This document shows, piece by piece, positions 7,615 through 15,273 of a stretch of DNA of 25,092 nt (the first letter of the stretch is position 1; every line of letters starts with the position of its first letter). The notes below the pieces were generated by a model. The model was not told where the DNA came from, did no database searches, and saw only the letters and a program-made list of their open reading frames with translations. The DNA comes from a virus. The translations under genes were made by a program, and so were the position numbers. The stretch covers positions 1 to 25,092 of IMG/VR virus record IMGVR_UViG_3300006793_008009. One strand, given 5' to 3'.

Positions 7615-9671
7615 ACCATCAAATCATAATCATAGCGTAGAGAGTACAGTACCGGTTCGAATAGACCAGAGTTCTCCTCTGGTAGACATATCTCATCGAG
7701 TATCGACATAAGATCATTGTACATCTGTTCGGCGTTGTCGGTCAAAACAAAGGTATCTCCACCTGTTGGTCTTGTATATCTAACCCAGCGGTTCTGGTAG
7801 TAAGACTTTGTAAAGACAAACAACTTTGTGTCTGGAGACGCAGACAGGGCATCGATCAGCGGGTCTGGATCCAAAGATGGGTCAAGGAAAGACTGGTCCT
7901 CTTCGTCCGTAAAAACAATTATTATTCTATCCGCGTCAGATCTCCAGTTAATCTTAAAGTCCCTAAGAATAGGCATAGAATCTATTTGATTGAACCTGTT
8001 GACCCATGACGCCACCGAGAGATCGTAAGGCAAATTGGTGGAAATTGTACTTATTGATAAGTAAATAGCGTCCCTCAACATTTCGCTTGTAGTACCACCG
8101 AAATTTCCAGCAGAGGAGAATGCTGACATAAAGTCTGTGAAACTAACAATGTCGGTCTCTCTCCTCAACCACTCGGTCTGCTGATTCGGGTGTATGCCTT
8201 CTACAGGAAACGACCTCGGTCCAGTGACCAATCCCCACTTCAACTTTTGTTCGGCAGAGAACTGCCCAGCGAATCTGTTCATTGCTGTTCGCACTGCATT
8301 GATACTGTATTCCATTGAACCCGACCAGTCCACAATAAAAAGAATATCTGTATCTGGAATTGCTTCTCCGAAGTCGGTGGTGCCATCACAGTCATTGTCT
8401 GCGCCGTCGCAGATCTCTCTACTTGGCACAACCTCGCCAGCACAAAAGTCAATAAGTAGGTCCCCATTCGACAGTTCTCCGAACCATTGACCTTCCTTAC
8501 ATACCATCTCTCCAAGTGCGCACACTCCCACTCCGCCAGTACCTTCTGGTCCAGAGTAGCAAGGTTTTGATAGATTTTCGTCCACTAAATCATCACAGTC
8601 TTCGTCAAAATTGTTGCAGACTTCTGGATTTACGGGTATTCCCAGTAGGGCATCACAAGATTCTGGTTCTTCTGCTGGTAACAACTCTTCAGGTAACCAA
8701 GCACATAAGGCAAGGCAATCTGAATACTTTGTGATGGAACAATCGTCGTTAGTACACTCACAAGTTTTAAATCCCATGCCGCAAGACAGGGGTGGTTCCA
8801 TACAAGGAAGTAATGCGCCTATCATTTCAGGAGGACACTCACACTCTATGTCTTCGTCGATCAATGCGTCACAGTCGTTGTCCTGCCCATCGCAGGATTC
8901 CTCTGCCGGACGGCGGGCAGTGCACCCGACCCACATGCCCTCGACGCAAACCTCGACACCGCGAGCGCACTGAGTTACACATTCTCGTATTAGATCTTCA
9001 TCGGTGTCTCCATCGCAATCGTTGTCGATGCCATCGCATGTGTCCTGCAGGAGTGGTCCGCACTCTTCGCAAGCATTCAATTGATTCTCGTCAATTAAAT
9101 TATCGCAGTCGTTGTCATAACCATCACAGGTCTCGTCAGAGGGAATACAAGTGATGCACTCACCGTAATAAAGTCGACCCTTGTCACACCTCACTTCTTG
9201 CCTGCCAGTTACTCCCAAAGTTTCGCAATCATAGTACATCGTAAAGTCCTCGTTGATACCTGGTGGGCAGTCAAAGGCGTGGTTGCAACTGCTTTCATAG
9301 ATAATCTCTGCCGGTGGGCAAGTGTCGTCCAGGTTTCTATCACAAGGAACGTGGTCTTCTCCGCAGATGTCCAAGATAGCATCCTTTGCCAAGATTTCAG
9401 TTCCAACTGGTGGGCAATACCAAGTCTGTTGCTGACAACAGCGAGGAAAGCATTCACAATAGTCCTCGTCTATGTTCTGGACGTCGGCACAAGGGTCAAC
9501 ATAAGCATCGACTGTGATGTCTGGGATTTCTATGATTTGCACGTCCGGAGACAAAAGGTCAACAGATAGACCTACGCGTAAGTCATTTGTATCGCCTTGC
9601 TGTGGCACCTCGTCTGCACAACTAGCAACCGCCAGTAATAGTATTGTAAACTTGCTTAACTTTCTTAACAT
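7605..9671 (-). CDS. Lipoprotein with MopE-like Asp/Cys repeats and a von Willebrand factor A domain
   Basis: A 688-aa predicted exported lipoprotein. Residues 1-17 are a signal peptide (Lys/Arg n-region, FTILLLA core) with lipobox VASC and lipidation Cys18. Residues 60-440 are very Cys-rich and contain five copies of a C-D-G-x-D-N-D-C-D-x-x-x-D-E motif starting at about C182, C212, C260, C352 (diverged, CNNFDEDCD) and C421. This is the putative metal-binding MopE-type repeat. Residues about 441-660 form a VWA domain with an intact MIDAS: DWSGS (448-452), TT (527-528) and FTDEED (587-592). Such proteins normally sit on bacterial surfaces and bind metal or ligands. In a phage it could modify the host surface, for example in superinfection exclusion or adhesion. 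It overlaps the transglycosylase gene by 50 bases. Confidence 0.88.
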   Translation of the reverse strand: MLRKLSKFTILLLAVASCADEVPQQGDTNDLRVGLSVDLLSPDVQIIEIPDITVDAYVDPCADVQNIDEDYCECFPRCCQQQTWYCPPVGTEILAKDAILDICGEDHVPCDRNLDDTCPPAEIIYESSCNHAFDCPPGINEDFTMYYDCETLGVTGRQEVRCDKGRLYYGECITCIPSDETCDGYDNDCDNLIDENQLNACEECGPLLQDTCDGIDNDCDGDTDEDLIRECVTQCARGVEVCVEGMWVGCTARRPAEESCDGQDNDCDALIDEDIECECPPEMIGALLPCMEPPLSCGMGFKTCECTNDDCSITKYSDCLALCAWLPEELLPAEEPESCDALLGIPVNPEVCNNFDEDCDDLVDENLSKPCYSGPEGTGGVGVCALGEMVCKEGQWFGELSNGDLLIDFCAGEVVPSREICDGADNDCDGTTDFGEAIPDTDILFIVDWSGSMEYSINAVRTAMNRFAGQFSAEQKLKWGLVTGPRSFPVEGIHPNQQTEWLRRETDIVSFTDFMSAFSSAGNFGGTTSEMLRDAIYLSISTISTNLPYDLSVASWVNRFNQIDSMPILRDFKINWRSDADRIIIVFTDEEDQSFLDPSLDPDPLIDALSASPDTKLFVFTKSYYQNRWVRYTRPTGGDTFVLTDNAEQMYNDLMSILDEICLPEENSGLFEPVLYSLRYDYDLMVCY

Positions 9672-10098
9672 AATGCAACCTTTTGTAAAAACCTTTCTTA
9701 GTGACGCACTTCATTCCTGCGTTGTAGACACACAGTCCCTTGTCAACATTTCCTTTTCCATACACTCTTATGCTATAAGAGAGGATCCTTGCTCCTGCTT
9801 CGATGGCAGTGTCGGGACTCTTCAATTGTTTGCAGGTGTACTCCCTACCCTTGGTTTCTTTTCCGCCAGTCCACTTGGGTATTACCTGCGTTAATCCGCA
9901 AGCGTTTGCACTACTGACAACGTGAGGGTAAAAAGAACTCTCAACGAACATAACAGACGCCAAGAGCGCTGGGTCTATGTTGTTTAACTTTGCCTGGTTT
10001 CTTATTTCACTCTCATATTTGCATATGTTAACCTTCTGTGTGGAAGAAAGATCATAATGCTGGTTGAACAGCAGGCAAAGTGAAAACAAGAAGGTCAT
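9622..10098 (-). CDS. Lytic transglycosylase (SLT/GEWL family)
   Basis: A 158-aa peptidoglycan lytic transglycosylase, cleaving MurNAc-GlcNAc bonds to form 1,6-anhydro ends. The fold runs from about residue 28 to 150. Catalytic Glu53 is in MFVESSF, followed by the family motifs SSANACGLTQV (62-72) and VYNAG (124-128). The N-terminus (MTFLFSLCLLF) is a short hydrophobic stretch without basic residues, possibly a weak signal peptide or signal anchor. It could act in lysis, local wall digestion, or with the adjacent exported lipoprotein. It lies outside the tail module. It starts with a four-base overlap on thyX and ends 50 bases inside the lipoprotein gene, which suggests co-expression. Confidence 0.9.
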   Translation of the reverse strand: MTFLFSLCLLFNQHYDLSSTQKVNICKYESEIRNQAKLNNIDPALLASVMFVESSFYPHVVSSANACGLTQVIPKWTGGKETKGREYTCKQLKSPDTAIEAGARILSYSIRVYGKGNVDKGLCVYNAGMKCVTKKGFYKRLHYVKKVKQVYNTITGGC

Positions 10099-10802
10099 GA
10101 CTTCTCCATCTTGCTTTTAATGAAAGACTGCACTGAATTTGGAAATAGTTCTTCTGCAATATCCAAGCATGCCTCGGCAACTTGTTGAATCTCCCACTGA
10201 GCACCAGAATGGGAACGAAGGGACACAAACTTGAGGAGATTGTGAAGATTCACAGTCCCGTAATATTGTGTATACAGGTTTTGAGGCAAAACTCCTCTTG
10301 CTTGCTCTCTGCATACTCCCGATTCAAGCATCTTGTCAAAGAGTTTTACGCACTCTTGGTGGTGCGTCTTCACCAAAGTCGAAGCGCTGGCGGAGACAGG
10401 AAACCCAGATCTGTTGTATTCGACAATTGGGTCTATCAAGTCGTCAGTGCTCGCCTGCCTGTTGCTCTTGTGTTGTTGCCTAAACTCTTTAGGTTCATAA
10501 AAGTTGATGTCTACAGACGTATAGCGTCGAGAGATCTCATTGTATGCCCAAGTACGGTGTCTATGGTGCTGACTACGTATAAAGAGAGGTACTGTAAACC
10601 TAAATGTGATAGCGCAATGCTCAAAAGGAGAACTATGGTTATGATCCATAAGGTAGTTGATAAGTTTGATATCCTTCTCATCTACTTCTTCTTTTTCCGA
10701 TCCGAAGGAAACTCTTGCCGCGTTAACGACTGACAGATCTGAACCCATATGTGAAATGTACTCAACCGCACCAATGTCGTCCCCAAATAAATTAATCTTC
10801 AT
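10095..10802 (-). CDS. thyX: Flavin-dependent thymidylate synthase ThyX
   Basis: A 235-aa ThyX, which makes dTMP from dUMP using FAD, NADPH and methylenetetrahydrofolate without needing dihydrofolate reductase. The signature RHR-x7-S is present at 81-91 (RHRTWAYNEIS), followed by RRY. The N-terminal SVVNAARVSFG and the HSSPFEHCAITFRF segment (56-69) are typical family elements, and the C-terminal SLRSHSGAQWEIQQVA region carries conserved substrate-binding residues. Length is normal. It continues the pathway from RNR and dUTPase in the same window. Its start overlaps the GroES-like gene by 11 bases and its stop overlaps the transglycosylase start by four. Confidence 0.97.
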   Translation of the reverse strand: MKINLFGDDIGAVEYISHMGSDLSVVNAARVSFGSEKEEVDEKDIKLINYLMDHNHSSPFEHCAITFRFTVPLFIRSQHHRHRTWAYNEISRRYTSVDINFYEPKEFRQQHKSNRQASTDDLIDPIVEYNRSGFPVSASASTLVKTHHQECVKLFDKMLESGVCREQARGVLPQNLYTQYYGTVNLHNLLKFVSLRSHSGAQWEIQQVAEACLDIAEELFPNSVQSFIKSKMEKS

Positions 10803-11112
10803 CTGGTCTCCTGTAAATTCCTACTATGTAGTTCTCCAAAACAACATAATGCTTTTTATCTCCAACCTCGACCGTCTCGATCATGGACCTATCTACTATT
10901 GCAGTGACAGAGTTCCTCGACAACTGCTGCATTCTTTTCAGATCCTCTTTGCAATCTGCTGCGATATCGACAACAGTCGCTTTAACGAAGCGAGACTCCT
11001 CTTGCTTGTAATCATCAGGCAACAGAACTCCCGTGTCTGTCTTCTTATCCGCAAAGTGAGGTACGATTGTCACGTACCTGTTTAGCGGTTTAAGTGATTG
11101 AATTCTAGACAT
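10792..11112 (-). CDS. GroES/Cpn10-like co-chaperonin
   Basis: A 106-aa protein with the Cpn10 pattern. It starts LKPLNRYVTIVPHF (7-20), then has a short mobile-loop-like segment KKTDTGVLLPD, whose hydrophobic GVL would dock on the GroEL apical domain. It ends HYVVLENYIVGIYRR, like the C-terminal GroES strand. The Gly-rich turn between the halves is weak and the middle (SRFVKATVVDIAADCKEDLKRM) is diverged, as seen in T4 gp31-type phage co-chaperonins. No GroEL is present in the window, so it would work with host GroEL, perhaps to fold a virion protein. It overlaps thyX by 11 bases and the 90-aa gene by 8. Confidence 0.75.
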   Translation of the reverse strand: MSRIQSLKPLNRYVTIVPHFADKKTDTGVLLPDDYKQEESRFVKATVVDIAADCKEDLKRMQQLSRNSVTAIVDRSMIETVEVGDKKHYVVLENYIVGIYRRPDED

Positions 11113-11377
11113 CCATTCCTCCGAAGTTCTGCTTCAGGTGGTTAAAGTAATCTGTAATCATTTCTAAATCGTCACCCTGTTTCAACATGCGATAAACCTT
11201 TACTGCCATTCGCATATCTTCCTTCGTCAACCAATCATTCTCAGCGTAACTGGAACGAAGATCTCGAAGGTGTTCTTTCAGTGGTTGCATCTCTTCTTCA
11301 ATAGCAACGAACGATTTAATAAACTTAACGATGTGCTCATCTTTTGTCAACATGTCTTCTTCTTTGTCACCAAACAT
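11105..11377 (-). CDS. Small helical protein of unknown function
   Basis: A 90-aa acidic, almost entirely helical protein. Residues about 13-50 form a likely coiled coil (HIVKFIKSFVAIEEEMQPL), followed by WLTKEDMRMAVKVYRMLKQG. The layout recalls GapR/DUF2312-type DNA-binding proteins, where a coiled coil is followed by a short helical unit, but the resemblance is weak and the protein lacks the usual basic residues. It is the first gene after promoter P1 and has a strong Shine-Dalgarno at 11381-11390, so it leads the transcription unit that includes the GroES-like gene and thyX. Its start is therefore well supported; its function is unknown. Confidence 0.65.
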   Translation of the reverse strand: MFGDKEEDMLTKDEHIVKFIKSFVAIEEEMQPLKEHLRDLRSSYAENDWLTKEDMRMAVKVYRMLKQGDDLEMITDYFNHLKQNFGGMDV

Positions 11378-11380
11378 AAT

Positions 11381-11390
11381 ATCTCCTTCT
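11381..11390 (-). promoter_or_regulatory. Strong ribosome binding site
   Basis: On the minus strand this reads AGAAGGAGAT, placed four bases before the ATG at 11377-11375. It is one of the best Shine-Dalgarno matches in the window and fixes the start of the 90-aa gene just downstream of promoter P1. Confidence 0.75.
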
Positions 11391-11407
11391 TTGTTGTTGG
11401 TAGAATA

Positions 11408-11436
11408 ATAATACTAGATTGTATCAAATAATGCAA
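11408..11436 (-). promoter_or_regulatory. Sigma70-type promoter P1, upstream of the 90-aa gene/groES/thyX
   Basis: The minus strand reads TTGCAT (-35, 11436-11431), a 17-base spacer, and TATTAT (-10, 11413-11408), preceded by TAG. The expected start point near 11401 would give a leader of about 24 bases. The -35 and most of the spacer overlap the last codons and stop of the HNH gene. The same ACACTTGCATT and TAGTAT-n-ATTA-n-TCTA blocks occur at matching positions in P2 on the far side of that gene. The pairing makes chance occurrence unlikely. Confidence 0.75.
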
Positions 11437-11966
11437 GTGTTTTTTTTGATTTCTTCCAGAAACTGTTCATAAGGTTTGCCTTGCTTCTTTGTGTTGCAGT
11501 CCCGACAACAAGGCACAACATTGTCTGGTACATATCCTTTGTTGCTGTCTTTTCTGTCGAGTCCAGTTACTTCTATGTCGACACCACAATAGTGACAAGG
11601 TTCGCCCCACAGTTTACTTTCGTATATCTGAAAAGGCAGCGCAAAATTTATCTCTCTTACCTTTGCGCTTCTTTTGATCTTTGTGTATTTACCTTTTGGG
11701 GTTCGATGGTGTGCTTTTTTATATTCTTTTTTATATTCTTTATTTGCTTCGTAATATGCTTTACTATATTCTTTATAATATTCTTTATTTGCTTCGCGAT
11801 ATGCTTTTTTAGTTTCTTTTATATGTTCTTTATTTGCTTCGTTATATGCTTTATTGCACTGCTTGCAAGAATGTTGAAGACCGTCCTTGGTCTTCGTCTT
11901 CCTGTGAAAGTACTCCGGTGTTGCTGGTTTTTCTTCTTCACACTTAGTGCATTTCTTGTGCTGCAT
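11424..11966 (-). CDS. Free-standing HNH endonuclease with internal repeats
   Basis: A 180-aa putative homing-type endonuclease. The N-terminus has a zinc-finger-like pair set CTKC (6-9) and CKQC (34-37). Residues 41-85 are three 15-residue tandem repeats of the pattern Y-x-E-A-N-K-E-x-x-K-E-x-x-K-A, a charged helical spacer. The C-terminal HNH domain has CHYC (124-127), GLDRKDSNKGYVPDNVVPCC (135-154) and CRDC (154-157), with the Asp/Asn/zinc-Cys pattern of the beta-beta-alpha-metal fold. HNH genes of this type are mobile and nick or cut intron- or gene-lacking alleles. It interrupts an otherwise seamless operon between RNR and the 90-aa gene, with its own promoter (P2) and a near-copy (P1) at its 3' end. 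A modest AAAGGA precedes the ATG. Confidence 0.88.
   Translation of the reverse strand: MQHKKCTKCEEEKPATPEYFHRKTKTKDGLQHSCKQCNKAYNEANKEHIKETKKAYREANKEYYKEYSKAYYEANKEYKKEYKKAHHRTPKGKYTKIKRSAKVREINFALPFQIYESKLWGEPCHYCGVDIEVTGLDRKDSNKGYVPDNVVPCCRDCNTKKQGKPYEQFLEEIKKNTCII
11712..11846 (-). repeat. Three tandem 45-bp coding repeats inside the HNH gene
   Basis: Codons 41-85 of the HNH gene encode three successive 15-residue units, YNEANKEHIKETKKA, YREANKEYYKEYSKA and YYEANKEYKKEYKKA. The DNA repeats too, with ATTTGCTTCG-type blocks recurring on the plus strand at 45-base steps. The repeat probably arose by slippage or unequal recombination and sets the length of a helical linker between zinc finger and nuclease domain. 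Confidence 0.85.
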
Positions 11967-11992
11967 TAAAACATCCTTTCATCAATAGAGTA

Positions 11993-12021
11993 ATGATACT
12001 AAGTTAATCCAATCAATGCAA
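11993..12021 (-). promoter_or_regulatory. Sigma70-type promoter P2, upstream of the HNH gene
   Basis: The minus strand reads TTGCAT (-35, 12021-12016), a 17-base spacer, and TATCAT (-10, 11998-11993) preceded by TTAG. The predicted start near 11986 gives a leader of about 20 bases. It lies in the 61-base gap between the RNR stop (12028) and the HNH start. Flanking bases match P1 upstream of the -35 (ACAC), through the -10, and beyond it (ATTA-n-TCTA). Confidence 0.75.
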
Positions 12022-12027
12022 GTGTTT

Positions 12028-13890
12028 TTACACAAAACTTATTTCGCAGGCACCGCCAGCACAGGCAACCTCGCCCTTGAGGTCTGTGTTGTCCTCTTCT
12101 TCTATCACCTTTGTTAGGTCAATATCAGTCAGAGAACTCATCATTGCCTCATAAGTCTCCTTAGAGCAATCTTCGAATGGTGCTTGAGTATAGGTACCTC
12201 CGTCATATGGCAGTACTGAAAGTCCATTATAACTCTCTCTGTTGTCCCACATCCATTCGCCGACGTCAACCCATTCAGCGTCCTTGATGGACACTGTTGC
12301 TGAGATGTTGTGGGTGTTTTGCCCTTTGCGGAATCCTGGTCTGACCCACTCATCAGTGACCCTCTTGACTCTTCTGAGCAACTGCAGTGCAGACTCAGTC
12401 CTTAGAATGGAATTGTCTGGGGACTTCTGAGGGATCGAAATGACAGCAGTACTGTGAGGACTAAAGTATTCATCTTCGACAAGTTCTGGATGATTCTGAA
12501 CCAAGTAACTGTAGATCGGTTCATTCTTCCCAACGCGAATACGACGGATATAGTAGTCATTATGCCAGGCGTGGATTCCCGATGAGGTTCCAAGAGCGAG
12601 ACTTGTGGTGCCAGCAGGTTTGACACACGTCGTTCGTGCTGCTGGTTTGATACCAAGCAACTGTGCGACTCTTGCATTCTCTTTCTTTACTGCTTCTGCT
12701 GCAGATTTCATATCAAGATCCAACACTGCACCTGATGCGATTCCGGTCATAGACACACCGATAAGGGCATCTCTCTCCGTTGTTCTTCTCCACACATCAC
12801 GGAGGTAATGGAAGTCTGTGTAACTCGCCTGCAGTGTTCCGATGAAAGTTGCTGCCTTTACGCGATTTTCATAATCTTCCTGAGATTCTATATCAGAAAC
12901 ATTGACCTCAGTAAGGTTGCAGAACTGATATGGACGTAAACCGATCTCGCAACAAGGGTTGGTTCCCCAGTCCTTATCATTTGAAAAATAGAACCCTGGT
13001 TCGCCTGCTCCTGATGCTTTTACTCTATCCCAAAGGTTCATAAAGTATTCTTTATCAATCTTGTGTCTCAACAATACAACAGAGTTGTTTGCACGACCTC
13101 TTTGAGGGTTTGTTTCCCACCAGTCACCTGACTTGCAGGCAATCATGTCATCGTCATCTGCAGAGAACAGCGATATAAGTGCCGCTCTTCGAATACCACC
13201 TGCCAATACTGCATCAGCGATGTGGCACACCATGTCGTGAACTTCAATTGGGGATAACTTGTCGCCGTTTTCTTTCCCCGACAACATGCCTTCCAACTTA
13301 ACGAGGCACTCACGAAGAGGTTGAGGTCCAGGTGCCTTGCCACCAGAAGTCACTAGAGCAGCGCCTTTAGGTCGGATATCGCTATAATCGAACTTAAGTT
13401 TAGATCCACTGTTAAAGTAAGAGCGAACAAGTGCTTTAACTGCGTCTGCCCAACCCTCGATAGAGTCGTTAACCAAGAAGCGTCGTGTCCTCTTAGAGTT
13501 AGGGCGCTGGATCTCAGGTAGTTTTTCTACATGATGTTTCTGAACACTATATCCAACACCTGTGCCTCCAAGAAGGAGAAACATTGCTTCACCGAACGAA
13601 CGGTAATCATCGATAGGCATGAATGCACAGTTGAAAATGCGGTTCGGTGCTACTTCAATCGGTTTTCCGCCGAACTGAAGTGATCTCATAGAAGGCAAGA
13701 CCTTCTTATCATATACAAGTTTATAATTCTTTCTAATCTGCAACTCAAGTTCAGGGAACTTCTTAAGGTGCATCTTCTCATTTCTAGAAACCAGTTCTTC
13801 CCAGGTCTCCCTTCTGTTGTGCTCCGGCACATATTTTGCGTACTTCATGTGTACTGTTATTTCCGATAAAATATCGTTTGATATACTCAT
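12028..13890 (-). CDS. nrdJ: Adenosylcobalamin-dependent ribonucleoside-triphosphate reductase (class II, monomeric)
   Basis: A 620-aa class II RNR of the Lactobacillus RTPR type. It reduces NTPs to dNTPs with a cobalamin-generated thiyl radical, without oxygen or a second subunit. Key residues can be placed by RTPR spacing: thiyl Cys313 and Glu315 in NPCCEI, redox pair Cys88 (FNCAFM) and Cys324 (QFCNLTEVN), and the C-terminal shuttle pair Cys610/Cys615 in CAGGAC. Cys313 to Cys324 is 11 residues, as for RTPR 408/419, and the C-terminal pair is 5 apart as for 731/736. It is somewhat shorter than the about 740-aa Lactobacillus enzyme and has no intein. A strong AGGAGG precedes the start inside the helicase 3' end. 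Activity needs host B12 uptake or synthesis. Confidence 0.95.
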   Translation of the reverse strand: MSISNDILSEITVHMKYAKYVPEHNRRETWEELVSRNEKMHLKKFPELELQIRKNYKLVYDKKVLPSMRSLQFGGKPIEVAPNRIFNCAFMPIDDYRSFGEAMFLLLGGTGVGYSVQKHHVEKLPEIQRPNSKRTRRFLVNDSIEGWADAVKALVRSYFNSGSKLKFDYSDIRPKGAALVTSGGKAPGPQPLRECLVKLEGMLSGKENGDKLSPIEVHDMVCHIADAVLAGGIRRAALISLFSADDDDMIACKSGDWWETNPQRGRANNSVVLLRHKIDKEYFMNLWDRVKASGAGEPGFYFSNDKDWGTNPCCEIGLRPYQFCNLTEVNVSDIESQEDYENRVKAATFIGTLQASYTDFHYLRDVWRRTTERDALIGVSMTGIASGAVLDLDMKSAAEAVKKENARVAQLLGIKPAARTTCVKPAGTTSLALGTSSGIHAWHNDYYIRRIRVGKNEPIYSYLVQNHPELVEDEYFSPHSTAVISIPQKSPDNSILRTESALQLLRRVKRVTDEWVRPGFRKGQNTHNISATVSIKDAEWVDVGEWMWDNRESYNGLSVLPYDGGTYTQAPFEDCSKETYEAMMSSLTDIDLTKVIEEEDNTDLKGEVACAGGACEISFV

Positions 13891-13893
13891 TAC

Positions 13894-15273
13894 TTACTTT
13901 CCTCCTTTCATCTTGTTGTATCTTTCTGCTACCATCTCTTTCTGTCTTTTTGCAGCATTTTTTGTAATATCGTCCATCTCTTCTGTCGTCAACATCTTTG
14001 GTAATACCTTTATCTTAACGTTAGCGGTATTCATAAATATAGGGTAAATGATTCCATCGGGCCCATTTCTGTTCTTTGCTACATAAATTCTTCCTGTATT
14101 GGTCTCTTTATCTGACACAGTTCGAGAAACCGAAAAGATAAAGTCTGCAACAAAGCACTTATTAAATGCCTCTGAAATAGATTCCATGGTTATAACCTCC
14201 GCACTTAGTCCTGATCTGTTTGTCTGAGATGCTGTCCATATCGGGCACTTAACTTCTTGAGATATGCCACGCAACTCTTCATACAGCGCCTCTAACTGAT
14301 GGCGCTTCTCTTCTTTCGAATTGCCGCCAGGTTTTATCAAGTCTGCATAATCTACAATAATCATATCAGGTTCAAACCCTGTATTTTTCATTTTCTCGAT
14401 ATGATTCCTTATAGTCTGAATAGTCGCGGACCTAGTAGGATACTCTTTAATAATTAACTTCCCTGGTAGGTCTTTGAGGTCGTCGTAAATCTGTTCCTTA
14501 AATGCTCTTACATCGTTTAGTTCGTATCCAGTGATACAACTATCGTACCTTGTACCAACAACAGTATCGCCTAGTTCCAGGGTATAATGCACTACGTTCT
14601 TTCCTGCCAGAAGTGCTTTAGCGCCAAGATGGACTAAAACCATCGACTTTCCTGCGCCAGTTGGAGCGATGACAACGCCGAGTTCACCTTTACCAAGTCC
14701 ACCCTTTGTTATCTTGTCAAGCGGATCCCATCCCGTCGTTACTGGGTTTCTTGCCTTCTCTTCGAATCTTAGTTCGAAGTCTGATATGTAATCATACCCA
14801 AGATCATTAGAGGTGCCTGCCTTGAGAGCATCATTAATTAACTTTGCGATCTCATCGAAGGAAGAAGACTTCATCAGATCAACCGACTTAATCATTGCCT
14901 TTTGAAGTTCTTGTTTTTTACAGAAATCAAGTGCTCGGTCCTTGATATACCCCGCCTCATTCTGATCGACGTCGTGAGATAAGACTCTGGCATAGTAATC
15001 TCTAAGCATCTTCTGAACTGAGTCCTGCTCGTCAGAGAGACCTGTTCTCATAATGCTTGTCATAATCGTTCTTGTCGGATGAACTCGATACTTTTCTCTG
15101 TATTGCTTCATCTTCTTGAGAAAGAGGCGCAAGTGTGCTAGTTCAAGATAGTTCTCGTCCAGCACTTCAAAGATTTGATCCGCAAAGGGTCTATCGTCGA
15201 GAATGATGTGGCATAGACTTTCTTGAAAACTTTTACCGAACTTAGAGAAATCCTGTTTTACTTTTTCCATCAA
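13894..15273 (-). CDS. Replicative DNA helicase (DnaB/T4 gp41-like)
   Basis: A 459-aa hexameric-type replicative helicase. The N-terminal half (about 1-160) is a diverged helical domain. The RecA-like C-terminal half starts at TGWDPLDKITKGGLGKGELG (180-199). Walker A is APTGAGKS (203-210), the DnaB catalytic Glu region is HYTLELGD (229-236), and Walker B is MIIVDYADLI (304-313). TASQTNRSG and the VAKNRNG motif near the end fit the DnaB H4 and arginine-finger regions. It would unwind the fork ahead of the phage polymerase. No primase domain is fused and no separate primase is visible in the window. Its start overlaps the exonuclease stop by four bases; Met2 (15270) is an equally possible start. 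Confidence 0.93.
   Translation of the reverse strand: MMEKVKQDFSKFGKSFQESLCHIILDDRPFADQIFEVLDENYLELAHLRLFLKKMKQYREKYRVHPTRTIMTSIMRTGLSDEQDSVQKMLRDYYARVLSHDVDQNEAGYIKDRALDFCKKQELQKAMIKSVDLMKSSSFDEIAKLINDALKAGTSNDLGYDYISDFELRFEEKARNPVTTGWDPLDKITKGGLGKGELGVVIAPTGAGKSMVLVHLGAKALLAGKNVVHYTLELGDTVVGTRYDSCITGYELNDVRAFKEQIYDDLKDLPGKLIIKEYPTRSATIQTIRNHIEKMKNTGFEPDMIIVDYADLIKPGGNSKEEKRHQLEALYEELRGISQEVKCPIWTASQTNRSGLSAEVITMESISEAFNKCFVADFIFSVSRTVSDKETNTGRIYVAKNRNGPDGIIYPIFMNTANVKIKVLPKMLTTEEMDDITKNAAKRQKEMVAERYNKMKGGK

Noticed and set aside
7605-9671. Repeated DNA in the lipoprotein gene read as a CRISPR or satellite array.
   Set aside because: The periodicity is in the protein (Asp/Cys motif), spacing is irregular and the frame stays open.
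10182-10733. Plus-strand 183-codon open frame opposite thyX.
   Set aside because: It is the antisense shadow of a gene with full ThyX motifs and has no recognisable domain of its own. The same holds for all other plus-strand frames, for example 22056-22523.
11424-11460. Poly-T tract at 11439-11447 as a terminator of the HNH gene.
   Set aside because: On the transcribed minus strand this is a poly-A tract, with no preceding hairpin, and it lies inside the coding 3' end.
12028-13890. Intein or intron in RNR, a common site for such elements in phages.
   Set aside because: The reading frame runs uninterrupted across all catalytic motifs and spacing agrees with the monomeric class II enzyme.
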